Shown: positions 1 through 9,306, counted from the first letter of the stretch. The stretch: 64,000 nucleotides of DNA from Chromobacterium sinusclupearum (GCF_002902845.1 NZ_PPTF01000030.1:61029-125028), one strand, 5' to 3'. Numbers and translations are program-made. The notes: generated by a model not told the origin, from the letters alone.

Positions 1-1
1 C

Positions 2-853
2 GCCTATGTGCCGGGCCAGCCTTGCGCGCCGGACCGCCAGAACGGCGCCTGGATCGTGCAGGCGCACGAGTGGGGCAAGTATGTGGGCCGCGCGGATTTC
101 GAATTCAACAACGGCAAGTTCAAGCTGGTGAAGTACCAGCTGATTCCGGTCAATCTGAAAAAAACCGCCGCCACGGCGGATGGCAAGACCGAAAAAGTAC
201 CGTATACCGAGCTGATTCCGGAGGACGGCAAGCTCCGGACCTTCCTCAAGGCTTACCAGGATAAAGGCCAGCAAGAACTGGGCGTCGAGGTAGGCGAGCT
301 GTCCGCCAAGCTGGAGGGCGACCGCGCGGTGGTGCGCAGCCACCCCACCAATCTGGGCGTGTTCGTCGGCATGGCCATGATGGACAAGACCAAGGCCGAC
401 TTCGCGGTGATCAATTCCGGCGGCATCCGCGATTCGCTGCCGGCCGGTCCCGTCAGCTACCGCGACGTGCTCAAGGTATTCCCGTTCGGCAGCACGCTGG
501 TGTATGTCGATCTGCCGGGCAGCGAGGCGCTGGATTACTTGAAAGCCGCTGCCAGGATGACGCCGGGCGCCGGCGCCTTCGCCCAGTTTGCCGGGGTGAG
601 GCTGAAGGTAGAGCAGGGCGAGCTGCGGCAGGCGCTGATAGGCGGCCAGCCGATTGATCCGTCCAAGACCTACCGCATGGCGATCAACAGCTTCATGGCG
701 GCGGGCGGCGACGGTTATCCCAAGCTGAACCAGCATCCGGGCTACGTCAACACCGGCTTTGTCGATGCCGAAATCCTGAAGGACTTTGTCGCCCAGCATT
801 CTCCCATCCCGGCGGCTCGCTACGCGCCGGGCGACGCGGTGCAACGGCGTTAA
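2..853 (+). CDS. ushA: UshA-type UDP-sugar hydrolase / 5'-nucleotidase, C-terminal part (5' truncated by window edge)
   Basis: The reading frame is open from the first bases, so the start and the N-terminal metallophosphatase domain lie outside the window. What remains is the end of that domain and the complete C-terminal 5'-nucleotidase substrate domain. It contains the family motif NSGGIRDSLPAG and the motif AINSFMAAGGDGYP, which line the nucleotide-binding pocket in this family. The opening residues (YVPGQPCAPD, WIVQAHEWGKYVGRAD) closely resemble E. coli UshA. UshA enzymes are periplasmic and release nucleosides, phosphate and sugar phosphates from external nucleotides. A strong hairpin terminator follows about 25 bases after the stop, so this is the end of its transcription unit. 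Confidence 0.9.
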   Translation, partial: AYVPGQPCAPDRQNGAWIVQAHEWGKYVGRADFEFNNGKFKLVKYQLIPVNLKKTAATADGKTEKVPYTELIPEDGKLRTFLKAYQDKGQQELGVEVGELSAKLEGDRAVVRSHPTNLGVFVGMAMMDKTKADFAVINSGGIRDSLPAGPVSYRDVLKVFPFGSTLVYVDLPGSEALDYLKAAARMTPGAGAFAQFAGVRLKVEQGELRQALIGGQPIDPSKTYRMAINSFMAAGGDGYPKLNQHPGYVNTGFVDAEILKDFVAQHSPIPAARYAPGDAVQRR

Positions 854-878
854 CCTCGGCTGTCGAGGCCGTTCATGC

Positions 879-906
879 AGCCCCGCCTTGGCGGGGCTTT
901 GTTTTT
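879..906 (+). terminator. Rho-independent terminator of ushA
   Basis: A perfect 9-bp stem (AGCCCCGCC / GGCGGGGCT) with a 2-base loop is followed by TTGTTTTT, 25 bases after the ushA stop. Confidence 0.85.
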
Positions 907-1106
907 CCTGCCGATGGGTCTGTTTGCGTGTGTAGTGCCGACGCTACTTTTGCGCCGGTTTGCCGCCGGTCAAGGAAGCATTTCTTGTCGCGGCTAACCG
1001 GCTTGAGGCGACTCTCGCGCCGGTGGTATGGTGGTGGTGTTAGCAGCGTAGGCATGCTGTCTGGTTCTTGCGCTGCCCGGACTGTCCACTATTTCAGGTT
1101 GCGATC

Positions 1107-2324
1107 ATGACCAAGCCAAGAGCCGTATATCTGCAATCCGGCGGACCCACCGCCGTTCTGAACGCTTCCGCCCAGGGCGCCATCGAGACCGCGCGCCGTC
1201 TGGGCCTGTCCCTGTATGCCGCCTTTGACGGGCTGGCAGGCCTGCTGGAAGGGCGCCTGTGCGATACCGACGGCGTGTCCGACACCGCCATCGCGCAATT
1301 GGCCTTCATGCCTGGCGGCAGCTTCGGCGTCAGCCGCCGCATGATAGGCACGTTCGAAGAAGCGCCGGAAGACTGGCTGCGCCTGCGCGACGTGCTGGCC
1401 AAGCACGACATCCACTATTTGCTGATCAATGGCGGCAACGGTTCGCTGGGTTGCGCCGAGCGGCTGGTCGATTTTGAAAAGCATACCGGCTATAAGCTGG
1501 GCGTGATCGGCGTGCCCAAAACCATTGACAACGACTTGGTCGGCACTGACAACAGCCCGGGCTACGGCTCGTCCGCCAAGTTCCTGGCCAGCGCCATGCG
1601 CGAGGTGGGCCTGGATATGACCAGCATGGGCTGGGGCCGCGTCTTCATCATGGAAACCATGGGCCGCCATACCGGCTGGCTGGCCGCCGCTTGCGCCGCG
1701 TCTTCGCGCAGCCCGCAGGAAGCGCCGCATCTCCTGTTGCTGCCGGAGGTGCCGTTCGACGAGCAGCGCTTCCTCGCCGCGCTGGATGCCAGTCTGGCGA
1801 AGTATGGCCAGTGCGCCATCTCGGTGGCCGAGGGCATCACCGGCAAGGACGGCCGTTTTGTCGCCGAGGCCAAGAAGTCGGAAACCTACGGCCACGAGCA
1901 ACTAGGCGGCGCCGGGCACTGGCTGGCGCAGCTGATCCTGCGCGAGCGCGGCATTTCCGCCCACGTGGCGCAAGTGGATTATCTGCAGCGCGCCGGCGGC
2001 CACCTGGCTTCCACTACCGACGTCCGCCAGGCCTATGTGATGGGCGAGCGCGCGGTAGAGTGGCTGCTGGCCGGCAAGACCGGCTTGATGGCCGGCATCA
2101 AGCGCCTGAATGACCACCCTTACTGTTGGGACGTGGTCGAGGTGCCGCTGTCGGAAGTCGGCGACAAGGAAAAGCGGCTGCCGCCGGAATTCATCGGCGA
2201 GGATGGTTTCAGCGTCACCCAGGCCTTCCTCGATTACGTCAAGCCGCTGATGGAGGGCGAGCGCATCCCGCCGTTCAAGGACGGTCTGCCGGACTACCGC
2301 CCCATCGCCTGGCCCAAGGTATAA
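1107..2324 (+). CDS. pfp: 6-phosphofructokinase, PPi-dependent (PFP) type family
   Basis: This 405-residue protein belongs to the phosphofructokinase family, which phosphorylates fructose 6-phosphate in glycolysis. The N-terminal nucleotide/PPi loop begins SGGPTAVLNA (residues 11-20). The fructose-phosphate catalytic loop is PKTIDND (137-143), with D141 the expected base; the lysine in this loop is typical of PPi-using enzymes, where ATP enzymes have PGTIDND. The phosphoryl-donor loop reads GGNGS (109-113): ATP enzymes have GGDGS and most PPi enzymes have GGDDS or GGNDS. The donor therefore cannot be settled by motif alone. The ATG at 1107 is chosen because homology starts at MTKPRAVYLQ; an in-frame extension to 1068 looks non-coding. 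A terminator follows. Confidence 0.85.
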   Translation: MTKPRAVYLQSGGPTAVLNASAQGAIETARRLGLSLYAAFDGLAGLLEGRLCDTDGVSDTAIAQLAFMPGGSFGVSRRMIGTFEEAPEDWLRLRDVLAKHDIHYLLINGGNGSLGCAERLVDFEKHTGYKLGVIGVPKTIDNDLVGTDNSPGYGSSAKFLASAMREVGLDMTSMGWGRVFIMETMGRHTGWLAAACAASSRSPQEAPHLLLLPEVPFDEQRFLAALDASLAKYGQCAISVAEGITGKDGRFVAEAKKSETYGHEQLGGAGHWLAQLILRERGISAHVAQVDYLQRAGGHLASTTDVRQAYVMGERAVEWLLAGKTGLMAGIKRLNDHPYCWDVVEVPLSEVGDKEKRLPPEFIGEDGFSVTQAFLDYVKPLMEGERIPPFKDGLPDYRPIAWPKV

Positions 2325-2341
2325 GGCAGTTTGATGTCGCC

Positions 2342-2370
2342 AACCGCCGGCTTTGCCGGCGGTTTTGCTT
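2342..2370 (+). terminator. Terminator after the phosphofructokinase gene
   Basis: A 10-bp stem (AACCGCCGGC / GCCGGCGGTT) with a TTT loop is followed by TTGCTTT, 17 bases past the stop. Confidence 0.85.
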
Positions 2371-2441
2371 TGCGGCTGCAGCGCGCGCCGCGCATCTGTT
2401 ACAATCACCCTCTTTTTGACCGATCACAATAGGTTTCAGAC

Positions 2442-3815
2442 ATGCTCAGCTTGTACAACACACTGACCCGCCAGAAGGAAGCGTTCAAACCCATCGAACC
2501 CGGCAAAGTGCGCATGTACGTCTGCGGCATGACCGTCTACGACCTCTGTCACATCGGCCACGCGCGCATGCTGGCCGCCTTCGACGTGATCTACCGTTGG
2601 CTGAAAGCCTCCGGCTACGACGTCACCTATGTGCGCAACATCACCGACATCGAAGACAAGATCATCAAGCGCGCGCTGGAGCGCGGCATCACGCCGGAGC
2701 AGCTGGTGGAAGAAACCATCGCCGACATGCACCAGGATGCCGCCGCGCTGGGCCTGCTGCCGCCGACCTACGAGCCGCGCGCCACGCATCATGTCGGCGG
2801 CATGGTCGCGCTGATCGAACAGCTGATCGCCAATGGCAAGGCCTACCCGGCCGCCAACGGCGACGTTTACTACGCCGTACGCGAGTTTGAAGGCTACGGC
2901 AAGCTGTCCGGCCGCACGTTGGACAAGCTGCGCGCCGGCGAGCGCGTGGAAGTGGACCCGAACAAGCGCGATCCGTTGGACTTCGTGTTGTGGAAGGCGG
3001 CCAAGCCGGGCGAGCCGTCGTGGGACAGCCCGTGGGGCAAGGGCCGTCCGGGCTGGCACATCGAGTGCTCGGTGATGAGCTGCCACCATCTGGGCGAGCA
3101 TTTCGACATCCACGGCGGCGGCGAAGACCTGCAGTTCCCGCACCATGAAAACGAAATCGCCCAGTCCGAGGGCGCCCACGGCCATCAGTACGTCAATTAC
3201 TGGCTGCACAACGGCTTCATCAATGTAGACGGCGAGAAGATGTCCAAAAGCCTGGGCAATTTCTTCACCATCCGCGACGTGTTGCAGCACTTCGACGGCG
3301 AAGTGATCCGCTTCTTCATCGTGCGCAGCCACTACCGCAGTCCGGTCAACTACACCGACAGCATCCTGAACGACGCCAAGCAGGGCTTGACCCGTCTGTA
3401 TACCGCTCTGCGCGGCATCGAATTGCCGGCATCGCAGGGCATTGATTGGAACAACGCCTATGCCGCCCGCTTCAAGGCGGCGATGGACGATGACTTCAAT
3501 TCTTCCGAGGCCGTGGCCGTGCTGTTTGATTTGGCCGGCGAGGTCAACAAGAGCCGCGATCCGCAACAGGCGCGACTGCTGAAGGATCTGGCCGGCGTGC
3601 TGGGCCTGCTGGCGCGCGATCCGGATGCTTTCCTGAAGGGCGGCGTCAGCGAGGGCGAACTCTCCGCCGAGCAAGTGGAGGCGCTGATCCAGGCCCGCAA
3701 GGATGCCCGCGCGGCCAAGAACTGGGCCGAGTCCGACCGCATCCGCGACGAGCTGACCGCCAAGGGCATTGTGCTGGAAGACAGCGCCGCCGGCACCACC
3801 TGGCGCCGCGCCTGA
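2442..3815 (+). CDS. cysS: Cysteinyl-tRNA synthetase
   Basis: This 457-residue protein is the full expected length. It charges tRNA-Cys with cysteine in the cytoplasm. The class I signatures are clear: HIGH at residues 37-40 and KMSKS at 266-270. The zinc-site cysteine is C28 in YVCGMTVYD, and further metal ligands lie in the [12 protein letters not shown] / HHENE segment. The C-terminal part ([21 protein letters not shown]) is the anticodon-binding helical domain. It is transcribed alone, between the phosphofructokinase terminator and rpmE. Confidence 0.97.
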   Translation: MLSLYNTLTRQKEAFKPIEPGKVRMYVCGMTVYDLCHIGHARMLAAFDVIYRWLKASGYDVTYVRNITDIEDKIIKRALERGITPEQLVEETIADMHQDAAALGLLPPTYEPRATHHVGGMVALIEQLIANGKAYPAANGDVYYAVREFEGYGKLSGRTLDKLRAGERVEVDPNKRDPLDFVLWKAAKPGEPSWDSPWGKGRPGWHIECSVMSCHHLGEHFDIHGGGEDLQFPHHENEIAQSEGAHGHQYVNYWLHNGFINVDGEKMSKSLGNFFTIRDVLQHFDGEVIRFFIVRSHYRSPVNYTDSILNDAKQGLTRLYTALRGIELPASQGIDWNNAYAARFKAAMDDDFNSSEAVAVLFDLAGEVNKSRDPQQARLLKDLAGVLGLLARDPDAFLKGGVSEGELSAEQVEALIQARKDARAAKNWAESDRIRDELTAKGIVLEDSAAGTTWRRA

Positions 3816-3923
3816 CCGTTATTTGCCCCGCTTGGCTTGTCAAGGGCGGGCAAACGGCGGATAATGCCGCGTTTAGCAAGCAGTACAGGCAAAACCCCTG
3901 TACCCGATTAGAAAGGTAGAGAG

Positions 3924-4139
3924 ATGAAAACCGATATTCACCCGAACTACAAAGAACTGTCCGTTACCTGCTCCTGCGGCAACCAGTTCGTGACCAAGTC
4001 CACCATGTCCAAGGACGCCTTCTCCATCGAAGTGTGCTCCAGCTGCCACCCGTTCTACACCGGCAAGCAAAAGATCGTGGACACCGCTGGTCGCGTGGAC
4101 AAGTTCAACCAGAAGTTCGGCAGCTTCTTCAAGCGCTAA
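3924..4139 (+). CDS. rpmE: 50S ribosomal protein L31, zinc-binding form
   Basis: This 71-residue protein is a component of the large ribosomal subunit. Cysteines C16, C18, C38 and C41 (CSC and CSSC) show it is the zinc-containing RpmE form and not the zinc-free paralogue. The ATG follows a GAAAGGTAGAGAG ribosome-binding region. It stands alone with a strong terminator 33 bases downstream. No zinc-free L31 gene is seen in this window. Confidence 0.96.
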   Translation: MKTDIHPNYKELSVTCSCGNQFVTKSTMSKDAFSIEVCSSCHPFYTGKQKIVDTAGRVDKFNQKFGSFFKR

Positions 4140-4171
4140 TATCAGCGCTTGTCGTACGAAGTATCCGAAAG

Positions 4172-4196
4172 AGGCAGCTGCGGCTGCCTTTTTTTG
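4172..4196 (+). terminator. rpmE terminator
   Basis: The stem AGGCAGC / GCTGCCT with a 4-base loop is followed by seven T residues. Confidence 0.85.
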
Positions 4197-4227
4197 TTTG
4201 CGGCCATCAAACCTTAGGGCTTGACCC

Positions 4228-5154
4228 ATGAAGCTACTGCACATTGTCTACTTGTCCCACGGCGGCAAGAAGTATCACGACCAGACTCGCTTCTCCATAT
4301 TGACCCTATTGCATCTGCTATTGCTTCAGCAGCGGAGCGATATCCGCATCGTGGTATACACCGATGACCCCGCCGCTGTGCCTGTACACGAGCTGATTCT
4401 GGTAAAACCGCTGACGGTTGGGCCGTTGCGCGAATTCAGGGGAGAATTCGATTATGTTCACCGTATCAAATTGATGGTGATGCAGCAGGCTTGCCGCGAG
4501 CTGGGCACGGCCTTGATGTATGTCGATTGCGATACCCGCTGGCTGAGCCTGCCAGACAAGGTGTTTGACGCGTTGCGCGCTGGTGGGACCTGCTGCATGC
4601 ATGTTCGTGAGGGCGAGCTGAGCGACGCTTTCTTTCCGGCCTACCGTGCCGCGGTGCAGCAATACCAAGAAGCGCTGGCTCGGCGTGGCGTCTCCCAGCT
4701 GGATCCTCTGGAGATGTGGAACTCCGGCGTGATAGGCACGCCTGCCGGCGCAGACGATTTCTACGCCAGCGCGCTGGCGGTGAGCGACTATCTGCTTCCC
4801 AGGCTGTCTCCGCGCAATTGGACCGAACAGTTCGCGTTGTCGCTGGCGGCCTGCAGCCGCTACGCCATGATGGAACTGGGCGCGCCGCTGCATCATTACT
4901 GGAACTACAGTTATGAGGCGCCTATCTATCTGAACGAACTGTTTGGCGCGATGGATGCCGGCTGGCCGGTGGCTCGTCAGGCTGAGTACTGCTTCCGAGT
5001 GGAGTGGGACGAGCAGCGGCTGAAGCAATTGCAGGCTGCGCCTGAGCACAAGCAGCAGCGCCGCCGCAATAAGTGGCGTGGTTCCATCGCCAAACGCAAG
5101 ATAGACCTGCGCGTTCTGCTAGCCCGCCTGAGTGGCAGGCTGACGAGCCGCTAA
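4228..5154 (+). CDS. Putative GT-A-like glycosyltransferase
   Basis: I do not recognise a named family. The 308-residue protein starts with a hydrophobic beta strand (MKLLHIVYLSHGGKKYH) and has YTDDP at 44-48, a DCD triplet (residues 100-102) in LMYVDCDTRW, and a later EMWNSGVIG segment. A strand ending in DxD followed by NSGV is the usual layout of GT-A glycosyltransferases that bind a nucleotide sugar through a metal. No membrane segment is obvious. The C-terminus is rich in Lys/Arg. It lies 12 bases before the next gene, a polytopic glycosyltransferase, so the two probably act on the same glycan or lipid. Confidence 0.55.
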   Translation: MKLLHIVYLSHGGKKYHDQTRFSILTLLHLLLLQQRSDIRIVVYTDDPAAVPVHELILVKPLTVGPLREFRGEFDYVHRIKLMVMQQACRELGTALMYVDCDTRWLSLPDKVFDALRAGGTCCMHVREGELSDAFFPAYRAAVQQYQEALARRGVSQLDPLEMWNSGVIGTPAGADDFYASALAVSDYLLPRLSPRNWTEQFALSLAACSRYAMMELGAPLHHYWNYSYEAPIYLNELFGAMDAGWPVARQAEYCFRVEWDEQRLKQLQAAPEHKQQRRRNKWRGSIAKRKIDLRVLLARLSGRLTSR

Positions 5155-5166
5155 CCAAAACGAGAC

Positions 5167-6828
5167 ATGCTGACTTATTCCGCTCAGGCCAGCCAGCTGG
5201 CCAAGCCGACCGAAAAACCCTGGGTGCTGCTCCTGCTGTGCTTCATCTGGCTGTGGCCGGGTATTCTGGGGCACGATCCGTGGAAGCCGGACGAGCCGTA
5301 TGTGCTGGCGGTTGTCCAAGGCATGCTGAACAGCGGCAACTGGCTGCTGCCAACGCTGCAGGGCGCGCCTTATCTGGATAATCCGCCGCTTTACTATTGG
5401 CTGGCTGCGGGCTGCGTCAAGCTGTTTTCGCCATGGCTGCTGCCGGCGCATGACGCCGCCCGCCTGTCCACGCCGCTGTTGATGGCGCTGGCCTTGTTGC
5501 TGGCGGGCATGGCCGGCCGCGACCTGATTGGCCGCCGCCATGGCCGCAGCGTGGTGATGATCCTGATCGGCTGCTTGGGCCTGGTCGAATCCGGCCATCA
5601 ACTGACGCCGGTCATTGTCAGTTTTACCGGTTTTGCCGCCGCCTTCTACGCCTTGTCGCTGACGCTTCGCTCGCCAGGCCTGGCCGGCGCGCTGCTCGGC
5701 GCGGCCAGTGTCGCCACCTTCCTGGGCGGTAGTCTCACGGACCTGATGCTGATCTGGCTGACCGCGCTGATGTTGCCGGCGTTCAGCGCCTGGCGCTGCA
5801 AGAACTATGCGCTGACGCTGCTGCTGGCGCTGATGGTGGCGCTGCCCGCCATCTTGGTATGGCCGATGTTGTTGTTGCGCGAGTACCCAACCGTCTTCGC
5901 CGATTGGTGGGCCAATTACTGCTTGGGTCAGACCAGCGGCTTCAAGCACATCAGGATGTTCCACGATTTCGGCTACTACACCGTCAACGTGTTGTGGTTC
6001 GCTTTCCCGGCTTGGCCGCTGGCCTTGTGGACCCTGTACCGCCAGCGTCAGCCGCTCGCGCCCAAGCTGCAGTTGCCGCTGCTGTTCGCCTTGATGATCG
6101 CGCTGTTGCTGACGCTGTCCGACCGAGCCAGCATTACCGACGCCATGCCGCTGCTATTGCCGCTGTCCATCCTGGCGGCAGTGGAGTTGGATACGCTGCG
6201 CCGCGGCGCGGCGGCCTTCCTGAATTGGTTCGCGCTGATGACCTTCGGCCTGTTCGGTCTTTTGGTATGGCTGGGTTGGGCGGCGATGAACTACGGCTGG
6301 CCGGCCGGCTTGGCCGGACGCGCCCAGTATTTCAGTCCGTTCTACCAGCCGCATGTGTCATGGTGGCATGCGGTGGGCGCGCTGGTCGCCACGCTGGTCT
6401 GGCTGTGGGCGCTGACCCGGCCCCATTTGCGCGGCCGCCAGGCCATCACCAACTGGGCCGCTGGCCTGACGCTGCTGTGGGGTCTGGGCATGACTTTGTG
6501 GCTGCCCTGGTTTGACGCCGCCAAGAGTTACCGCCCGGTGGTGCAGAGCATGTTGCGCAAGCTGCCGGCTGGCGGGGTGTCGTGCGTCGCCACGGAGAGC
6601 CATAATAGCTTGGCCCTGATCAGCTGGCGCTACTACGCCGGTATGGATCTGCTGCCTTTCCCGGCAGGCGAAACGCCGCCGTGCGATTACTGGCTGGTCG
6701 TCCGGGACAAGCAGCAAGGCATGGCCGAGCCGGGGTGGCAGGTGTTATGGACCGGCCACCGTCCGCGTGAGGAGAATATGACTTTTGCGTTGCTGCAGCG
6801 CCTGCCGACGGCGGAACCGCCCAAGTAA
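5167..6828 (+). CDS. ArnT/PMT-like membrane glycosyltransferase (GT-C fold)
   Basis: This 553-residue protein has about a dozen hydrophobic segments. After the first membrane helix it carries HDPWKPDEPYVLAVVQGML, with acidic residues at 42-43. This matches the first periplasmic loop of the ArnT/Pmt glycosyltransferase family, in which an Asp-Glu pair sits near the catalytic site. The next conserved segment, APYLDNPPLYYWL, is also typical. Such enzymes transfer a sugar from a polyprenyl-phosphate carrier to lipid A, protein or other acceptors on the outer face of the inner membrane. Substrate and acceptor cannot be read from sequence. It follows the GT-A-like gene by 12 bases and is probably co-transcribed. 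Confidence 0.75.
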   Translation: MLTYSAQASQLAKPTEKPWVLLLLCFIWLWPGILGHDPWKPDEPYVLAVVQGMLNSGNWLLPTLQGAPYLDNPPLYYWLAAGCVKLFSPWLLPAHDAARLSTPLLMALALLLAGMAGRDLIGRRHGRSVVMILIGCLGLVESGHQLTPVIVSFTGFAAAFYALSLTLRSPGLAGALLGAASVATFLGGSLTDLMLIWLTALMLPAFSAWRCKNYALTLLLALMVALPAILVWPMLLLREYPTVFADWWANYCLGQTSGFKHIRMFHDFGYYTVNVLWFAFPAWPLALWTLYRQRQPLAPKLQLPLLFALMIALLLTLSDRASITDAMPLLLPLSILAAVELDTLRRGAAAFLNWFALMTFGLFGLLVWLGWAAMNYGWPAGLAGRAQYFSPFYQPHVSWWHAVGALVATLVWLWALTRPHLRGRQAITNWAAGLTLLWGLGMTLWLPWFDAAKSYRPVVQSMLRKLPAGGVSCVATESHNSLALISWRYYAGMDLLPFPAGETPPCDYWLVVRDKQQGMAEPGWQVLWTGHRPREENMTFALLQRLPTAEPPK

Positions 6829-6997
6829 GAGTCTGTTTATGATCGTTTTACGGGCAGTTGGCCTGCCGGCCGGGCTGCCCTACTGGACCTTTTTCTGCCG
6901 GCATATGGCTTTGTCAAACGTCACTGACTGCGAGTGACACTGCGGCGGGCCGTTTTTCGCGCCCGGCATCCGGCAGGAGATGGCCGCTGCCGCAAAA

Positions 6998-7015
6998 AGA
7001 GCCTGGGCAGGCTCT
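6998..7015 (-). terminator. Probable minus-strand terminator of the LysR gene
   Basis: Read on the minus strand, AGAGCCTG / CAGGCTCT (2-base loop) is followed by TTTTGCGG. It lies about 80 bases downstream of the LysR stop, behind the hairpin at 7035-7071. Confidence 0.55.
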
Positions 7016-7034
7016 AAAAACCGCCATTGCAATG

Positions 7035-7071
7035 AAAGCCGCTCCGGATGCATGCCGGAGCGGCTTTTTTT
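7035..7071. terminator. Strong hairpin between the convergent glycosyltransferase and LysR genes
   Basis: A perfect 13-bp stem (AAAGCCGCTCCGG / CCGGAGCGGCTTT) with a 7-base loop is followed by TTTT on the plus strand. It separates plus-strand transcription from 6828 and minus-strand transcription ending at 7095. The rest of 6829-7034 shows no gene. Confidence 0.7.
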
Positions 7072-7094
7072 CATCGGGATGGACGGCTAGGCGG

Positions 7095-8009
7095 CTATCC
7101 CGGCTTCGGCTGATCCGGCGGCGCATGTCCGGCATAGCGTCGCATGCCTTCCACCAGCGCGTCGAACGCGGCCTTGCAGGCGCGGTTGTGACGCAGGTCC
7201 TCATGCATGGTGATCCAGGTTTCCATCCGCAGCGCGTAGCGCTCGGGCAGGATGCGCCGCAAGCCGTCGCGCCGGGCCAGCGGGAGCTGGCAGAAGCCGA
7301 TGCCGGCGCCGGCTCGCAGCAACGCCAGCTGAGCCAGATCGCTGTCGCTTCGCAGGCTGAATCCTTCCCGCGATAGGCCGGGCATCCGCTTGGCCGCCTC
7401 TCTTTGAAAGGCAGTGGGCTGGTCGAAACCGATCAGGCTGTGCCTGTCCAGATCTTCCACGGCGGCCGGTTCGCCATGCTCAGCCAGATAGCCCGGCGCG
7501 GCGAACAGGCCGACCTCGATGACGCCGACCGGGCGGGCGATCAGCTGCGCCTGCTGCGGAGGCGTCATGCGCACGGCGATGTCCGCCTCCCGCTGCAGCA
7601 GATCCTGCGCGCGGTTGCTCAGTACCAGTTCTATCGCCAGCGCGGGATGGCTGCGGCGCAGCTCGGCCAGCATCGGCGGCAGCACCTCGGCGCCCACCAC
7701 CTCGCTGGCGGAGATCCTCACCACGCCGCGCGGCGAGTCCCCCTGGCTGGAGGCCATGCGCTCCAGCGCCGCCGCATGGCTGGCCATGGCTTCGGCATGC
7801 GGGCGCAGCGCCCGCGCCGCATCCGTCGGCAGCAGCCCGCCCTGAGAGCGGGTGAACAGCGAGATGCCCAGCGCGGCTTCCAGCGCGTCGATATGGCGGC
7901 CTAGCGTGGGTTGGGCCTGGCCCAGCGCGCGCGCCGCCGCGGATAGCGATCCCTCCCGCAGCACGGCGAGGAAGGAGCGGTAAAGTTGCCAGTCTATCGT
8001 CGTTTCCAT
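7095..8009 (-). CDS. LysR-family transcriptional regulator
   Basis: This 304-residue protein has the usual LysR length. The N-terminal winged helix-turn-helix covers roughly residues 5-65 (WQLYRSFLAVLREGSLSAA, LGQAQPTLGRHIDALE). The remainder is the periplasmic-binding-protein-like effector domain (IGFDQPTAF, READIAVRM). I chose the ATG at 8009 (METTIDW). An ATG seven codons upstream is possible but would lie inside the palindrome at 8016-8030. It is divergent from the SDR gene at 8106, and LysR proteins commonly regulate such a divergent neighbour. Effector unknown. Confidence 0.85.
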   Translation of the reverse strand: METTIDWQLYRSFLAVLREGSLSAAARALGQAQPTLGRHIDALEAALGISLFTRSQGGLLPTDAARALRPHAEAMASHAAALERMASSQGDSPRGVVRISASEVVGAEVLPPMLAELRRSHPALAIELVLSNRAQDLLQREADIAVRMTPPQQAQLIARPVGVIEVGLFAAPGYLAEHGEPAAVEDLDRHSLIGFDQPTAFQREAAKRMPGLSREGFSLRSDSDLAQLALLRAGAGIGFCQLPLARRDGLRRILPERYALRMETWITMHEDLRHNRACKAAFDALVEGMRRYAGHAPPDQPKPG

Positions 8010-8015
8010 GCATAA

Positions 8016-8030
8016 ATGTATGGAATACAT
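8016..8030. promoter_or_regulatory. Likely LysR operator (T-N11-A palindrome)
   Basis: The 15-bp palindrome ATGTAtggaaTACAT lies between the divergent LysR and SDR genes. It fits the T-N11-A rule of LysR boxes. The role is inferred from position and symmetry. Confidence 0.5.
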
Positions 8031-8105
8031 GCCATTTTAGTCAATTCCGTATTGATCGATGCCGCCATAAGATGGACTCACTGATACGAACCAAGGAGCA
8101 AAATC

Positions 8106-9074
8106 ATGACGACGCGACAAACGGCACTGGTGGTGGGAGCGGCAGGCGGCATAGGCGGGGAGGTGGCGCGCCAGCTGCGCGATGCAGGCTGGGAGGTGCG
8201 CGGCCTGGTGCGCAGCCTGGAGCAGCCCGTGCAGATGCGCGATGGCATCGTCTGGATCCGGGGCGACGCGATGCGGCCGGACGACGTGGCGAAGGCGGCC
8301 GAGGGGTGCGCGGTGATCGTCCATGCGGTGAATCCTCCCGGCTACAAACGTTGGGCCGAGCTGGTGCTGCCGATGCTGGACAGCACCATCGCCGCGGCGA
8401 AGCGCGAGGGAGCCGCCATCGTGCTGCCGGGAACGGTGTACAACTACGGGCCGGAAGCCTTCCCTATCCTCAGGGAAAACTCGCCGCAGCACCCGCTGAC
8501 GCACAAGGGCGCGATCCGGGTGGAAATGGAAGCCCGGCTGCGCGCCCACGCGGCCGGCGGCGGCAGGGTGTTGATCGTGCGCGCCGGGGATTTTTTCGGC
8601 CCCAGGGCTGGCAACAATTGGTTCTCGCAAGGCTTGATCCAGCCCGGCAAGGCGATCCGCCGCATCCAGAACCCGGCCGCGCCCGGCGTTGGGCATCAAT
8701 GGGCCTACCTGCCGGACGTGGCGCGCAACATGGTCGAGCTGCTGTCGCGGCGCGAATCGTTGGAACCGTTCGCCGTTTTTCATCTGGGCGGCCATTGGGA
8801 TGCGGACGGCACGCAAATGGCGCAGGCCATCCGCCGCGCGCTGCAACGGCATGGGGTCAATGCCAAGGTGGGCGCTTTCCCTTGGTGGCTGATCCGGCTG
8901 ATCGCGCCGTTCAATACCACGCTGCGGGAAATGATGGAAATGCGCTACCTGTGGCGCAAGCCGGTGCGGATGGACAATGGCAAGCTGCTCGGCGTGTTGG
9001 GGAGGGAAAGGGTGACGCCGTTGGACGAGGCTGTGGAGGCGACGCTGAAGGGCTTGGGCTGCCTTCCGGGGTGA
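8106..9074 (+). CDS. NAD(P)-dependent oxidoreductase / epimerase-like, extended SDR family
   Basis: This 322-residue protein opens with a Rossmann dinucleotide-binding motif, VVGAAGGIGGEV (residues 9-20), as in extended short-chain dehydrogenases and NmrA/epimerase-like proteins. Other family-like segments are VIVHAVNPPGY and VLPGTVYNYGPEAFP, where the tyrosine may be the catalytic one of the YxxxK type although a clean YxxxK is not evident. No signal peptide or membrane segment. It is divergent from a LysR regulator with a palindrome between them, so it is probably the regulator's target. Substrate unknown. Confidence 0.75.
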   Translation: MTTRQTALVVGAAGGIGGEVARQLRDAGWEVRGLVRSLEQPVQMRDGIVWIRGDAMRPDDVAKAAEGCAVIVHAVNPPGYKRWAELVLPMLDSTIAAAKREGAAIVLPGTVYNYGPEAFPILRENSPQHPLTHKGAIRVEMEARLRAHAAGGGRVLIVRAGDFFGPRAGNNWFSQGLIQPGKAIRRIQNPAAPGVGHQWAYLPDVARNMVELLSRRESLEPFAVFHLGGHWDADGTQMAQAIRRALQRHGVNAKVGAFPWWLIRLIAPFNTTLREMMEMRYLWRKPVRMDNGKLLGVLGRERVTPLDEAVEATLKGLGCLPG

Positions 9075-9146
9075 CTGCGCGAGGCGGCGGCACCTGTGGC
9101 GGACATTAATCGAAGGTGGATCATGTCCGCCCAGGAACCGTGTTTA

Positions 9147-9240
9147 GAGCCGCTAAACCTGAGCCAAGGCGAGCCGACGCAGACGTGCTTGAGTACGGCA
9201 AGGAGGAGCAATGCAGGATCAGGGGTTTTGTTCACGGCTC
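9147..9240 (-). repeat. Dispersed intergenic repeat, copy A
   Basis: Read on the minus strand this stretch matches 49963-50062 over nearly its whole length. Shared blocks are ACCCCTGATCCTGC, CTTGCCG, GTCTGCGTCGGC, GGCTCAGG and GCGGCTCT. Its ends form an imperfect inverted repeat (GAGCCGCTAA at one end, GGCTC at the other). It lies in the 232-base space behind the SDR gene, which holds no gene. Confidence 0.6.
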
Positions 9241-9306
9241 TTATGATCAAAAACCGGCGTGTGGCTCCAAAAAATCAACCGTATCTCGCTTTGGCGGGCC
9301 GCTTCT

